From positions 372,001 through 436,000 of the forward strand of contig CAWGKW010000001.1 in NCBI GenBank assembly GCA_963823275.1: a stretch of DNA of 64,000 nt. Direction: 5' to 3'. Positions within the stretch are counted from its first letter, which is position 1. Each line of letters starts with the position of its first letter. The stretch comes from RHKX01 sp963823275 (lineage in GTDB: Bacteria > Actinomycetota > Thermoleophilia > Solirubrobacterales > 70-9). The notes under the pieces are model-generated. The model ran no database searches. It saw only the letters and a list, made by a program, of their open reading frames with translations, and was not told the DNA's origin. The translations under genes and the position numbers were made by a program. Below, one piece after another: positions 8,344 to 17,444 of this stretch.

Positions 8344-8567
8344 CGAGCGACGGTGAGTGTGAGGGACTCGCTGTCGTCTCCGGTCTGCTCGCCGGTCAAC
8401 TCCTCATCCGGAGTGAGCAGGGTCTCGAGCGCGTCGAGAACGTTCGCGCGGGCTTCCTCTCGAGAGGGACCTTCGCTGATCGCACCGGGGATCTCCACCA
8501 CCTGGGCGGTCAGCCAGCCCTCGCCGGCGTCCTCGTAGCGGATCGTCAGATGCAGCTCATCGCTCAT
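8340..8567 (-). CDS. hicB: HicB family antitoxin
   Basis: This 75-residue protein with MSDELHLTIRYEDAGEGWLTAQV and EIPGAISEGPSREEARANVLDALE matches the partial RNase H-like fold of HicB antitoxins. No separate DNA-binding domain is present at the C-terminus (short form). It would bind and neutralise HicA. The pair lies in the first module, between a K+ channel and a decayed release-factor-like gene. Because the toxin is frameshifted, the pair may no longer act as an addiction system. Confidence 0.88.
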   Translation of the reverse strand: MSDELHLTIRYEDAGEGWLTAQVVEIPGAISEGPSREEARANVLDALETLLTPDEELTGEQTGDDSESLTLTVAR

Positions 8568-8646
8568 GCGGACAAGTTAGTTGGTAATCGCGACCGCGTC
8601 CAGCGTTGCGAAAGAGCTCTCACGGCGACGGTTAGTTCAAGCCTGA

Positions 8647-9075
8647 GACCGAAATCCGCACCTCGTCGCCGGCGAGCTGAAGGGAAATCCCGAGGAGGTC
8701 TCCGACGCGGAGCTGGCCGCTGAGGCGAGGGCGGTCCTCGACGACCTGTACGAGACGGAGCTGGCGGAGCTGAGGTCCCGGTTCGAGGTCCTCAGCTCCG
8801 AGGGCAAGAGCGCCACCGACCTGACCGACGTGGCGCGGGCGGCGACCATGGGCGCCGTCGAGACGGCGCTGGTGGACATCGATGCGAACCTCTCCGGCGC
8901 AATCGACGAGGAGACCGGCGCGGTGGACCGCGACGCCGGCGAGGCGGAGCGGTACGGACTGATCGACGAGATCGCGCGTCGCGTGCTCCTCTCGCGCGGG
9001 CGCGTCCTCGCGGTTCGCAGCGACGAGATCCCGGGCGGAGGACCGGTGGCGGCGATTCTGCGCTACCCGGTCTGA
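8647..9075 (+). pseudogene. C-terminal remnant of a bacterial archaeo-eukaryotic release factor-like (baeRF) protein
   Basis: A frame open from 8647 (just after a stop at 8644-8646) encodes about 142 residues with no proper start. It contains VARAATMGAVETALVDID, DEETGAV, YGLIDEIARRVLLSRGRVLAVRSDEIPGG and a final AILRY, the usual end of the eRF1 domain-3-like part of baeRF proteins. The N-terminal two-thirds are missing. The left edge is abrupt and the right end comes about 100 bp before the next tRNA fragment, so truncation by recombination is likely. Confidence 0.7.
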
Positions 9076-9176
9076 TTCGCGCTCGAGGCGATGGTTGGTC
9101 TCATCTGCGTCGTCCAGCCTTGCGAAAACCGCTGTCAGGATCGACGGGCAGACCAGGCCGGATAACGACGGTCAGA

Positions 9177-9361
9177 CTGCGAAACCGAAGGTCACTGGTT
9201 CGAATCCAGTCGGGCGCACTCTCCTGATCGGCCGCAATCTCCGATGAACATTGGGATTGCTCAGGCTCCGCCGATCACTCACGCAAACCCGCCGAAACGT
9301 CCCAGATCCACAAACCGCATGGACATTGGGGGCGTGACCATCGCGCAACTATCGCGCGGAA
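9177..9361 (+). repeat. tRNA-Arg 3' fragment, copy 1, with long tail
   Basis: 9177-9218 matches the tRNA-Arg 3' part from the anticodon loop to the discriminator base with one change (CTGCGAA for CTACGAA). The tail to about 9361 begins CTCTCCTGATCGGCCGCAAT and holds GATGAACATTGGG (9243-9255), a GCCGAAACG block and CATGGACATTGGG (9319-9331), ending with GACCATCGCGCAACTATCGC. It is one of the three best-conserved tails (with copies 2 and 6). The DNA to 9528 shows no gene. Confidence 0.93.
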
Positions 9362-9528
9362 CCGAGATGGGCCGAGTGATTGCGGGGTCCTCGACGTACC
9401 AATCCCCCCCGAAGGAACCGAGATCTGGGCCCAGCGTCCTGGAGGTGATGCGACCCCGTCCAAAGCCGCCCCGGTTAGGCTTGAGGACGATGTTCGGGTG
9501 AAATTGGGAGCGCGTCGACGGGAAGGTC

Positions 9529-9834
9529 TTGGCCGAGGGACTTCACACTCGCCGGCCCTCCTCAGACGGCCAGTGGTACACGCGGATGAAGTACGTCGTC
9601 GAATACCAGCTGCCGGGCGCGGGTGTTGAGCGGGTCGAGCTGAAGGAGGCCGAGAGGTTTGGGGCCAATGTCATGAAGGGGCTGACAAAGGACGCCACCG
9701 CACCGCTGCTCGTCGACCAGAAATCAGGGAGGGTCCGCTTTGACACGGACGACCCACGGATCAACCTGAAGACGCAAGCTGCGCGGAGCAAGCGGCGTGA
9801 AGACGAAGAGTTCGATGAAGTGCTGAAGGGTTGA
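9529..9834 (+). CDS. Hypothetical protein (start uncertain, 9529 TTG or 9586 ATG)
   Basis: The longest frame gives 101 residues, but ATG 9586 (MKYVVEYQLPGAGVERVEL) gives a cleaner 82-residue protein without the junk-like MAEGLHTRRPSSDGQWY lead. It has two beta-like strands, a short helix (EAERFGANVMKGL) and a basic/acidic C-terminal tail (ARSKRREDEEFDEVL). No family is recognised. It sits alone in a small module with the membrane-anchored protein that follows. Confidence 0.5.
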   Translation: MAEGLHTRRPSSDGQWYTRMKYVVEYQLPGAGVERVELKEAERFGANVMKGLTKDATAPLLVDQKSGRVRFDTDDPRINLKTQAARSKRREDEEFDEVLKG

Positions 9835-9887
9835 GCGGGATCGGGAGTGGCTCGACAACATCTGGCCACGCTCGATAAGTTCGGGCC

Positions 9888-10619
9888 ATGAAGGGATTCG
9901 GAGAACGGCTTACCTACGCGAACGTTGCGTCTACCCTCGCGCTTTTCTTTGCGCTCGCCGGAGGCACGACGGCGGTTGCGTTGAGCGACAAAAACAAGGT
10001 CAAGCACGATGATCTCGCGGACGACGTCGTCCACTCGCCTGAGATCAAGAAGGGTGAGGTCAAGGCGACGGACATCGCGACGGCAGCCGTCCGCAGCGGC
10101 GAGATTCAGGACGGCAAGGTGAAGGCGGCCGACCTCGCCGATGGTGCCGTGGGTCCGGGCGCCCTTCAAGCGGTGCCGGCTGTCCGCATCGAAGGAGGCG
10201 GAGATGTTCTGGCTGACGACGCCTTCACCGTGGTCGAGGGCATGAGCGAAACCTACGACCCACTTGACATGTGGACAGCGTCGGATCCCGGCGCCGTGAC
10301 CGTGCCGACCGACGGTATGTACGTGGCCACGGGAGAAGTCACGTTTTCCAACGACGACACGGCTAACCCGGGGTTACCCCAGGACAACGGTTACCGCCTC
10401 GTCCAGGTCTCGGCCAGCAGAGATGGTCAGAGCCAGCGCGTGACCCTGCCCCCGAACCGTTTCAACAATGAACTCACGGTCATCAGCGCGACTCTTGTCG
10501 CGCGACTCTCCGCCGGCGATCAGATCACGCTTGCCGCCGCCCAGTCGAACGAAGACAACACCTCGAACACGCTTGTGTCTGAAAAGCTGGCCGTCTCCTG
10601 GACCGGCCCCGCGCCCTGA
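9888..10619 (+). CDS. Membrane-anchored or secreted surface protein with C1q-like C-terminal domain
   Basis: 243 residues. An N-terminal membrane segment (TYANVASTLALFFALAGGTTAVA, about 10-32) is the characteristic start of a large Solirubrobacterales surface-protein group. A linker follows with repeated short units (KKGEVKATDIATAAVRSGEIQDGKVKAADLADGAVG), then from about residue 95 a beta-rich domain (FTVVEGMSETYD, GMYVATGEVTFS, RLSAGDQITLAAAQS) resembling C1q/TNF-like jelly rolls. It is probably exported; its role is unknown. A related architecture occurs at 25311-25916. RBS spacing is not strong. Confidence 0.7.
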   Translation: MKGFGERLTYANVASTLALFFALAGGTTAVALSDKNKVKHDDLADDVVHSPEIKKGEVKATDIATAAVRSGEIQDGKVKAADLADGAVGPGALQAVPAVRIEGGGDVLADDAFTVVEGMSETYDPLDMWTASDPGAVTVPTDGMYVATGEVTFSNDDTANPGLPQDNGYRLVQVSASRDGQSQRVTLPPNRFNNELTVISATLVARLSAGDQITLAAAQSNEDNTSNTLVSEKLAVSWTGPAP

Positions 10620-10670
10620 GCGACACGACTGCGGTGCCCGGCTAGGCCGTCGCTCACACGGACGTTCAAT

Positions 10671-10865
10671 CTACGAAACCGAAGGTCACTGGTTCGAATC
10701 CAGTCGGGCGCACTCTCCTGATCAGCCCCAATCCCCGATGGACATAGCGAATGCTCAGGCTTTGGCGATCGCTCTCGCGAACCCGCCGAAACGCTCCAGA
10801 TCTACGAACCGCATGGACATTGGGGGTCCGACCATCGCGCAACTACCACGCGAAAGCCCGATGAG
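10671..10865 (+). repeat. tRNA-Arg 3' fragment, copy 2, with long tail
   Basis: 10671-10712 is identical to the intact tRNA over all 42 bp. The tail begins CTCTCCTGATCAGCCCCAAT and keeps both arm-like motifs (GATGGACATAGCG near 10738 and CATGGACATTGGGG near 10812), the GCCGAAACGCTCCAGATC block and GACCATCGCGCAACTACC. The remaining stretch to the sensor kinase start (10945) is non-coding. Confidence 0.95.
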
Positions 10866-10944
10866 CGAAGGAATCGAGGCATCTGCCTTCTTGATCAGTG
10901 CTGGCACGGTTGCCGTCAAGGCTCGTGGCGGTAATGATCGTTCG

Positions 10945-12942
10945 ATGTCAAGCCGCCGGCAGACGATTGCGTGGGTCCTCGCCGTCGCGGTGGGACTCAC
11001 GCTGGTGGCAGACGGCGTCCTCGAGGCGCTCGCGGGCGACGAGCGCAGCAGCACACTGTCGTCGGTTCTGTGGATCGTCGCGACCCTTTCCTCGGCCGTG
11101 GTCGGCTTCGTCCTGGCGACCCGCCGGAGTGGGAACTCGATTGGCTGGATCCTGCTCGCGAATGCCGTCTTCCTCGCGCTCATGGGATTGGCGACCTCTT
11201 ACGCCGAGTACGGGGTCCTCGCCGAGCCTGGTTCGCTCCCCGCCGCCGACTGGGCCGTGGCGTTCCAGGATCGGACGTGGCCCCTGCTCTTTGCCGGAGT
11301 CACCGCCGTGGCGTTCGTCTTCCCGGATGGGCAGGTACTCCCGGAGCGACGCCGGGCGGCACGTCTGACAATCGGCTCCTTCGTCGCCCTGCTCCTGGCG
11401 GCGATCTTCTCGATCGATCCGTTCGGTGCCCCCTTCGAAGGTGTCGAGAACCCGATTCCCTCGATTCCCGACACGGTCGTGCTGGCCCTGTTCGCGATCG
11501 GCATGCTGGGTTCGCTGGCCGGCATGGTCATGGCCGCGATCTCCCTCCGTACCCGCTACCGCTCGGCGGCCGGGATCGAGCGACTGCAGATGCGCTGGCT
11601 GACCTCCGCGGCGGCGTGCGTCCCACCCGTGATCGCCATCTGTTTCATCGAAGGCGCCGTGACCGGAACGGAGGGCGTCGCGACACTGCTTTCACTCTCC
11701 TTCGCGCTGACCGCGATACCGGTCGCGATCGGGATCGCGGTGATGCGCTACCGGCTTTACGAGATCGATCGGGTGATCAACCGGACCCTCGTTTACGCGG
11801 CGCTGACGGCACTCCTGATCGCGACGTTCGCGATCATCTCGATCGCGGTCGGAGTGATCGTCGGGGGTGGCTCCACCATCCCGACGGCGGCCGCGACCCT
11901 GGTCGTCGTCCTGGCCTTCAACCCCCTGCGGAGGAGGCTCCAGGTCGCCGTCGACCGCCGCTTCAACCGCGCCCGCTATGACGGGCTCCGGCGGGTCGAG
12001 AGCTTCCTCGACGATCTCCGTTCGGGGCGGGCAGCTCCTGAGAGCGCCGAGGGTACCCTCGCGGAGGCGCTCGACGATCCGACGCTGGAGCTCTTCTACT
12101 GGATCTCGCCCGAGGCGCCCTACGTGGACTCCAACGGGCAACAGCGAACTCTCGACGATCGCCGGGGACGGGTGGCGACGCCGGTCACACGCGGATCACT
12201 GCGGCTCGGAACCGTCGTCCACGACGAGCGGATCGGCGAGCATCCTGACCTGCTCGACAGCGTGATCGAGGCGGCCGGCCTGGCGATCGAGATCGGGCGG
12301 CTCAGGGTCGAGGTCCGTCAGCGCCTCGCCGAGGTCGAGGAGTCACGGGCGCGGATCGTCACGGCGAGCATCGAGGAGCGGCGGCGGCTGGAGCGTGACC
12401 TGCACGACGGCGCGCAGCAGCGGCTCGTCTCGATCGGCCTCGACCTCCGTCACGTCCAGAACGAGCTGGGAGAGGACCAGCGGCACGCACGCGATTCGCT
12501 CGACGACGTCGTCGCCGAGCTGGCGACGGCGATCCGGGAGTTGCGCGAGTTGGCTCGTGGCGTGCGCCCCCCGGCTCTCGACGACGGCCTCGCCGCGGCG
12601 CTCGAGCAGCTCAGCGCCCGCTCGCCGCTGCCGACGTCGGTGGATGCGACCTCCGACCGCCTGGGTGAGGATGTCGAAGCCGCCGCTTACTTCGTCGCCA
12701 GCGAGGCGTTGACCAACACGGTCAAGCACTCGGGCGCCACGCAGGCTTCGGTCAGCGCATCGCGCCGGAGGGGGAGTCTGATCGTCTCGGTCAGCGACGA
12801 CGGCGTCGGCGGAGCTTCGCCCGAGGACGGATCGGGATTGGAGGGCATCGCCGACCGGCTTGCCGCACTCGGCGGCAGGCTGACCGTGACCAGCCCTCCC
12901 GGGCGGGGGACGATCGTCCTCGCCGAGTTGCCGTGCGAGTAG
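10945..12942 (+). CDS. Membrane sensor histidine kinase, NarL/LuxR-type (HisKA_3)
   Basis: About 665 residues from ATG 10945. The frame is open further upstream, but that part runs through the tRNA fragment and is not coding. Residues about 1-330 hold roughly eight hydrophobic helices, then a GAF-like linker (about 370-460). The phosphoacceptor His487 lies in ERRRLERDLHDGAQQR, and the HATPase_c domain shows ALTNTVKHSGA (N box) and VSDDGVGG / GLEGIADRLAALGG (G boxes). It would autophosphorylate in response to a membrane signal. Its stop overlaps the response regulator start by 10 bp, so the two form a pair. Confidence 0.93.
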   Translation: MSSRRQTIAWVLAVAVGLTLVADGVLEALAGDERSSTLSSVLWIVATLSSAVVGFVLATRRSGNSIGWILLANAVFLALMGLATSYAEYGVLAEPGSLPAADWAVAFQDRTWPLLFAGVTAVAFVFPDGQVLPERRRAARLTIGSFVALLLAAIFSIDPFGAPFEGVENPIPSIPDTVVLALFAIGMLGSLAGMVMAAISLRTRYRSAAGIERLQMRWLTSAAACVPPVIAICFIEGAVTGTEGVATLLSLSFALTAIPVAIGIAVMRYRLYEIDRVINRTLVYAALTALLIATFAIISIAVGVIVGGGSTIPTAAATLVVVLAFNPLRRRLQVAVDRRFNRARYDGLRRVESFLDDLRSGRAAPESAEGTLAEALDDPTLELFYWISPEAPYVDSNGQQRTLDDRRGRVATPVTRGSLRLGTVVHDERIGEHPDLLDSVIEAAGLAIEIGRLRVEVRQRLAEVEESRARIVTASIEERRRLERDLHDGAQQRLVSIGLDLRHVQNELGEDQRHARDSLDDVVAELATAIRELRELARGVRPPALDDGLAAALEQLSARSPLPTSVDATSDRLGEDVEAAAYFVASEALTNTVKHSGATQASVSASRRRGSLIVSVSDDGVGGASPEDGSGLEGIADRLAALGGRLTVTSPPGRGTIVLAELPCE

Positions 12943-13577
12943 TCATAGCCGAGGATCAGGCGCTGCTGCGCGAGGGACTGGCTCGTCTCTTCGGTGGTGC
13001 AGGGCATGAGGTCGTGGCCACGGCCGAAGATGCCGATGCCCTGAGGCTGCGCATCGCCGAATGCATCCCAGACCTTGCCGTCGTCGACGTGCGCATGCCC
13101 CCGACACACACCGACGAGGGACTGCGGGCCGCGTCGTGGATCCATGAGGCTCACCCCGGCGTCGGAGTCCTCGTCCTCTCCCAGCACGTCGAGACTGCCG
13201 GCGCGATCGAGCTCGTGTCAAGGGGCGGTTTCGGCTACCTGCTCAAGGATCGGGTTCTCGACGTGGACGACTTCCTTGCCGCCGCCGAGCGCGTAGCCGG
13301 CGGCGGATCGGCGCTCGACCCACAGGTGGTCAGCTCGCTCGTGGGCGGCTCCGACGACGGTCTTGACGAGCTCAGCGAGCGAGAACGTGAGGTCCTCTCA
13401 CTGATGGCCGAGGGCCTGACGAACCGTGCGATCGCCGAGCGCCTCGTCCTGACCGAGCGGACGGTCGAGAGTCATGTCCGCAGCGTGCTTGGCAAGCTCG
13501 ATCTGCCCGAGCGTGAAGGTGAGCATCGCCGGGTCCTCGCCGTGCTCACCTACCTCAGGGCTCAGCGCCAGCACTGA
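12933..13577 (+). CDS. Response regulator, NarL/FixJ type with LuxR HTH
   Basis: 214 residues from GTG 12933, overlapping the kinase end. The receiver domain (1-120) has VVIAEDQALLREGL with the acidic pair, phosphoacceptor Asp52 in LAVVDVRMPP, Ser in LVLSQH and Lys in YLLKDR. The C-terminal LuxR helix-turn-helix starts at about residue 148 (LSEREREVLSLMAEGLTNRAIAERL...TVESHV). It is the cognate output of the upstream kinase. Targets may include the following small membrane-protein gene, but no operator is identified. Confidence 0.95.
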   Translation: MRVVIAEDQALLREGLARLFGGAGHEVVATAEDADALRLRIAECIPDLAVVDVRMPPTHTDEGLRAASWIHEAHPGVGVLVLSQHVETAGAIELVSRGGFGYLLKDRVLDVDDFLAAAERVAGGGSALDPQVVSSLVGGSDDGLDELSEREREVLSLMAEGLTNRAIAERLVLTERTVESHVRSVLGKLDLPEREGEHRRVLAVLTYLRAQRQH

Positions 13578-13585
13578 GTGGAAGT

Positions 13586-13610
13586 CCCGCGTCCGCCCCG
13601 ATGACGCGGG
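13586..13610 (+). terminator. Probable terminator hairpin after the two-component operon
   Basis: CCCGCGTC (13586-13593) and GACGCGGG (13603-13610) form a perfect 8-bp stem with a 9-nt loop, 9 nt after the regulator stop. There is no T run, as is common in high-GC actinobacteria. Confidence 0.6.
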
Positions 13611-13661
13611 GCGGGGCCGCTCCTAGGTTGGAGGAAGTTCATCCCCCGACCAAGGAGAAGC

Positions 13662-13949
13662 ATGGAAAGCACCGCACAACGACCGGCCGTCGACGTCGGA
13701 CCGACCGAGAGCAGGCCCGGCCTCGCCCTCCTATTGGCGATCCTCTCGGTCCCAGGATCGACGCTGGCCTGGGATCTCCCCGCCGGCGGCCTTTGGATCG
13801 GCCTGCCGTTGGCGATCGCCGCGATCGTGATCGGGATAAAGGCCCGGCAGGCTCGAGGCGGCTCAACGATGGCGACCGTCGCGATCGTGATCGCCGGCCT
13901 GATGATCGCCCAGATGGCCGTCTGGTCGATCGCGTCGCTGTTGTCCTGA
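13662..13949 (+). CDS. Small two-helix membrane protein (DUF4190-like)
   Basis: 95 residues with a clear ribosome-binding site (AAGGAGAAGC just before ATG 13662). Hydrophobic stretches cover about 21-35, 43-60 (GLPLAIAAIVIGIKARQA) and 69-94. The G-x-A-I-x-I-G-x-K-A pattern after the second helix recalls DUF4190-like membrane proteins. It follows the two-component genes, so it is a candidate target of that system, but this is positional inference only. Confidence 0.75.
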   Translation: MESTAQRPAVDVGPTESRPGLALLLAILSVPGSTLAWDLPAGGLWIGLPLAIAAIVIGIKARQARGGSTMATVAIVIAGLMIAQMAVWSIASLLS

Positions 13950-13994
13950 GCAACGGCAATCAGGACGTTCGAACCATCCACCATCGAGAGAAAG

Positions 13995-14501
13995 ATGATT
14001 GAAATGTTGAAGGCGATGAGAGTTGTTCTGATCGCGGCCGTGGCGGCGCTGATTCTGCCCGCCGTGGCCTCGGCGGCGACGAAGGTCTACGGCGGTTCGT
14101 CCGACATCGGCGGCACGGTCGCTATGGACGTCAAGCTGAACCAGAACGGCGTCGCAAAGCGGGTCACAGAGGTCAGGGCCGTTGACCTGGGTGGATTCTG
14201 CGAGATCACCGCGGCCTACCCGGACTTCAGCATCCTCGCCGATGTGGACACAAAGGTGTCCAAGAAAGGCAAGTTCGAGTTCAAGTTCAAGGATGACTAC
14301 GGAAACAAGAGCACCGTTTCGGGCAAGTTCTCGGGCAAGGGTGACAATCGGATGAAGGGCACGTTCTTCTTCGCTATTCACCTCCCCGCGGAGGGCCCCT
14401 ACCCGGAGGAGAATTGCACCGCCGGATCGGCCGGATTCAAGCTCAAGAAGAACGGCCCAGATGCGGTCGTGCCGCTTGCGGCCGCGAGGACGGCCCGGTA
14501 A
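13995..14501 (+). CDS. Secreted hypothetical protein
   Basis: 168 residues. Basic start MIEMLKAMR, hydrophobic core VVLIAAVAALILPAVA and an A-S-A-A cleavage region give a Sec signal peptide. The mature part is Lys/Gly-rich beta-like sequence (VSKKGKFEFKFKDDYGNKSTVSGKFSGKG) with two cysteines. Its layout (strand with a Cys, GKF repeats, conserved final Cys region) resembles the 21729-22157 protein in another module, so they may belong to one family. It is coupled to the lipase gene: its stop TAA 14499-14501 overlaps the lipase ATG. Confidence 0.75.
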   Translation: MIEMLKAMRVVLIAAVAALILPAVASAATKVYGGSSDIGGTVAMDVKLNQNGVAKRVTEVRAVDLGGFCEITAAYPDFSILADVDTKVSKKGKFEFKFKDDYGNKSTVSGKFSGKGDNRMKGTFFFAIHLPAEGPYPEENCTAGSAGFKLKKNGPDAVVPLAAARTAR

Positions 14502-15711
14502 TGAGTCAACCCGCGCCCACCAAGAGTCGACTAGGGAGCTGCATAGCCAGCCTGGTGGTGTTGGCCTTCGCCGGATCATTCGCTGCCGCGCCGGCCCTCG
14601 CAAGTTCGGAGGGAGCTATCGAGATTTCGCTTCCGTCTCCGACCGGCGTCACCCCAGTAGGCACACGGCCGGTTGAACTCGTCGACCGATCCCGCCACAT
14701 GGGTTTTGGTATCTCAGGGCCGCGGCGGCTGATGGTTCAGCTCACTTATCCGACCAGAGCCGACTCACATTGCGCAGCGGCACCGTACGCACCCGTAGGC
14801 ATTCTCAAACGCCTCGGCAGCGAGCTCGATCTCGACCGACATCTGGACATCGACACCGGCCTTTGTGCGGGTGGGGAGATCAAAGGCGGCAAGCACCCGT
14901 TGTTGCTTCTTTCTCACGCCTACATGGCCGACCGCCACCTGTACACATCGCTCGCCGGCGATCTGGCGTCGCGAGGCTTCGTTGTTGCGTCGATCGATCA
15001 CACCGGCGAAGCCTTCGCGGTCCGTTTCCCCGGTCGGGGATACGTCGATGGCGTCTACGGCGGCGTCTTCACCGGCCACGACACCTCGGGCCTTGAGGAG
15101 ACGCAACGTTTGGTTGATGTCCGTGCGGACGACACCAGCTTTGTTCTGTCGAAGCTCCGCAAGCTCTCAACGCATCGGCGGGGCCCGCTCGCTGGCCATA
15201 TCGGCCCCGAGGCCGGAGTTCTTGGACACTCGCTCGGTGGAGCGACCGCGACGCAGGAATCAGTGTCTGATGATCGCTTCGATGCCGCCGCAAACCTTGA
15301 CGGGGAGATCTGGGCGGTCCGGCCAAAGCGGAGAGCGCTGTGATTCCGTACCTGATGGCGATGGCCGGCGATGCACCGGTCTGGAATACCTTCCGGTTTC
15401 TAAACGTCTGCGATTTCTACTCGGGACTGCAAGAACCCAGATACGCGTGGCTTCTGCCGGGCGCGCTTCATTTCAGCTTCAGCGACTTTCAGGTGCTGGC
15501 CCCCGAGATCGCCCACCAGGACCCCGACTGGTCCTTCGCCGGCAGTTATCAATCAGTGATCGGGACCGTTGATCCAGTCACATCGGTTGCTTCTCAACGC
15601 CGCGCGCTCGGTCGCTTCTTCTTGAGTGCTCTCAAGCCGGGAAGCGTAAACACGGTGAATCCCCCGGGCAATTTCACGGAGGCGCCGTCTGAGGGCCTCG
15701 GCTGCTTCTAG
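14501..15711 (+). pseudogene. Secreted platelet-activating-factor acetylhydrolase-like lipase, one frameshift
   Basis: The first frame (14501-15343) has a signal peptide, an HPLLLLSHAYMADRHLYTSL block, the oxyanion/His region IDHTGEAF and the nucleophile elbow GHSLGGAT. At 15312-15314 one G appears to be missing from TGGG: adding it joins NLDGEIWGG to the downstream frame (PAKAESAVIPYLMAMAGDAPVW, ending 15711). The joined protein of about 402 residues is a normal PAF-AH/PET-hydrolase-like length. As sequenced, the C-terminal 130 residues are lost. ATG 14501 overlaps the upstream stop, implying translational coupling. Confidence 0.8.
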
Positions 15712-15766
15712 AGCCCCGATTCGCTCAAATCATCCGCTGCTGACGGTCACAAGACCGACCGCAAAT

Positions 15767-15955
15767 CTACGAAACCGAAGGTCACTGGTTCGAATCCAGT
15801 CGGGCGCACTCTCACGATTGGCCGTAATGCCGCATGGACATTGAAGTCGCCGCGCGTCCCCGGCGACTCTTCGAAGACCCGGCGAAACGGCCCAAAATGG
15901 CAAACCGCACGGATATGCGGAAAGAAACCGTCGCGCAACCAACACGCAGTTGGCG
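15767..15955 (+). repeat. tRNA-Arg 3' fragment, copy 3, with long diverged tail
   Basis: 15767-15808 is identical to the tRNA 3' part. The left flank GCTGACGGTCA...ACCGAC (15739-15766) is also shared with copy 6. The tail keeps CTCTCACGATTGGCCGTAAT, CATGGACATTGAA (15834), a GGCGAAACGGCCC block, CACGGATATGCGG and GTCGCGCAACCAACACGC, and ends near 15955. No gene is seen between the tail and 16112. Confidence 0.93.
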
Positions 15956-16112
15956 CGTGGATCAAGGGATTCCGCGGCATCTCGGTGCGGACTGCCCCAC
16001 AGGGCTGCAGAGCGGGGATCACGGTCCGTACGGGGGGCGCGGGCAAACCGGCTCTAACTTCGGTTGGCAGGGCAGCAACGGGGCTGCCCCGATTCAATGA
16101 AAAGGAGTTGAC

Positions 16113-16542
16113 ATGGCTACAGCCGTGACCATCACAGATCGACGGCGATCCCGGCGTGCCGGAGATAACCGAGGCCAAGCAGGAGCCGCAGGCGCCGGAA
16201 GCGGGCGGGAGCATGCAGCGCAAGCTCATCGACCGGGGACCGCAGGTCGAGATCTCCCACTCGAGCGCGCGGGAGGCAATCCAGGAGATCATCCATTGGT
16301 CGGGCGGAGGGTTTGGATCTCCTCCTTCCCCGCCGCGAGGATCAGTCGCGCTCGGCTTCCTCGACGGCGTTCTCAATCCAGTCGGCTTCGGAGACGGGCG
16401 AACCAGCCTCACCCTCGAAGGCCAGGCGGGGGAGGTCTATCCACCGACCGAGACCGCCATTGATCGTCACGTCGAGAGGCGGCTGGTCGTGCTGCGGACC
16501 GCTGGCGGCTACGAGATGGAGCTCCAGGTGATCGGCGAGTAG
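16113..16542 (+). pseudogene. Hypothetical protein with a frameshift near its start
   Basis: A strong ribosome-binding site (AAAAGGAG) precedes ATG 16113 (MATAVTITD). The frame then becomes Arg-rich nonsense, while the next frame reads DGDPGVPEITEAKQEPQAPE and continues to the stop at 16542. Removing one base near 16140 joins them into about 142 residues. The protein has an acidic N-terminus and a later beta-like segment (GRTSLTLEGQAGEVYP, RRLVVLRTAGGYEMELQVIGE). No family is recognised. Confidence 0.55.
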
Positions 16543-16550
16543 GCCACCCC

Positions 16551-16571
16551 TCGAGCCTCGAGCCTCGAGCC
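16551..16571. repeat. Three tandem TCGAGCC units
   Basis: The 7-bp unit TCGAGCC is repeated three times directly after the stop of the preceding gene. It is a minor simple repeat with no evident function. Confidence 0.8.
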
Positions 16572-16660
16572 CCGTCTACCCGGCTGGATGCCGCTAACCC
16601 TCGCCCGCCACCCGGGCGGTCAGCAGCTCCTCGCGCATCCCAGGCTAGGCTGCTCTGGGC

Positions 16661-16920
16661 ATGGCATCCGACCTCAGTCAACTCAGGCCCGCCTCTGGGA
16701 CGCAGCCGACGAGCAGCGCGCTAACTCCGGCCTTAAGGCCACCGAGTACAGCTCGCCCGTCCTTGGCTTGATCTTTCTCCGCTTCGCCGACGCGCGCTTT
16801 GCCGATGCGACTAAGGAGGTCGACGCGAAGGCCTCGACGCGGCGCAGATCGACCCTCCGATTACCAGGCGGCCGGCGTCATCTACCTCACCCCGGCCGCA
16901 CGCTTCAGCTCGCTGCTGGG
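16661..16920 (+). pseudogene. Type I restriction-modification HsdM, decayed N-terminal remnant
   Basis: ATG 16661 begins MASDLSQLR. After a one-base shift the next frame reads ARLWDAADEQRANSGLKATEYSSPVLGLIFLRFADARFADA, the canonical HsdM N-terminal helical domain. After further shifts, DYQAAGVIYLTPAARFSSLL appears at about 16857-16917. The methyltransferase domain with NPPF is absent. At least two frameshifts and a large deletion make it a dead fragment of a restriction system carried into this module. Confidence 0.75.
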
Positions 16921-16934
16921 AACGCTGATCTCAA

Positions 16935-16997
16935 GTACGCGCAGCGGATCGCGATCGCAAACACGCCGTCGCTGAACGCCTCGGCCGGCCCGTGTTC
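16935..16997 (-). pseudogene. TMEM175/DUF1211 channel N-terminus, short remnant
   Basis: On the minus strand HGPAEAFSDGVFAIAI can be read, the signature first helix of TMEM175-type (DUF1211) K+ channels, whose motif is FSDGVFAIAIT. Nothing further of the protein follows, because the sequence turns into the decayed HsdM region. It is only about 20 codons, so it rests on one distinctive motif. Confidence 0.45.
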
Positions 16998-17011
16998 CAG
17001 CGACTGGACAT

Positions 17012-17444
17012 GCGAGGTGGTTCGGCCTGCCGAACGAACATCCTGCTGAGCCCGGGGCGTCGAGAGGCTGCGCGGGGGGAGACTTGAGTCAGGTGGAGCA
17101 GATGAGCCCGATCTTGCCCCGATCCTGCTGCTCGCATGCACCGCAGCGCTCGTCGCGGAGGCCGAGGACATCGTCGTCGTGCCCTCCTCTTGACAAGGCC
17201 GGCGCGAGCGGGTGCTTAGGGCCCTTGCTCTCAATGCACCGCGGACGACGCGAAGACGGCGCCGGCCCGACGCCTCCATCGACGAGAATGAGCGCGGAGC
17301 CGCCCGGCGCCCGCGTGTTTGCGGACTATCCCAACCTTTTCGCGAAGACCGAGTCGATGCCTGAGGTCGCTCGCCGCGACGGCGAGCTCGTGCCCGGGAC
17401 CCAACGAACGCGAGGGATGGTGCCCGCGGCGCTCGCATCGGAAG
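17012..17444. other. Degraded sequence, no gene recognised
   Basis: About 430 bp between the TMEM175/HsdM remnants and the xylanase end. Short open frames exist on both strands but lack domain-like composition. Probably gene debris. Confidence 0.5.

Noticed and set aside
10468..10944. Upstream extension of the sensor kinase frame
   Set aside because: It passes through the end of the previous gene, tRNA fragment copy 2 and its tail; the kinase family begins near ATG 10945.
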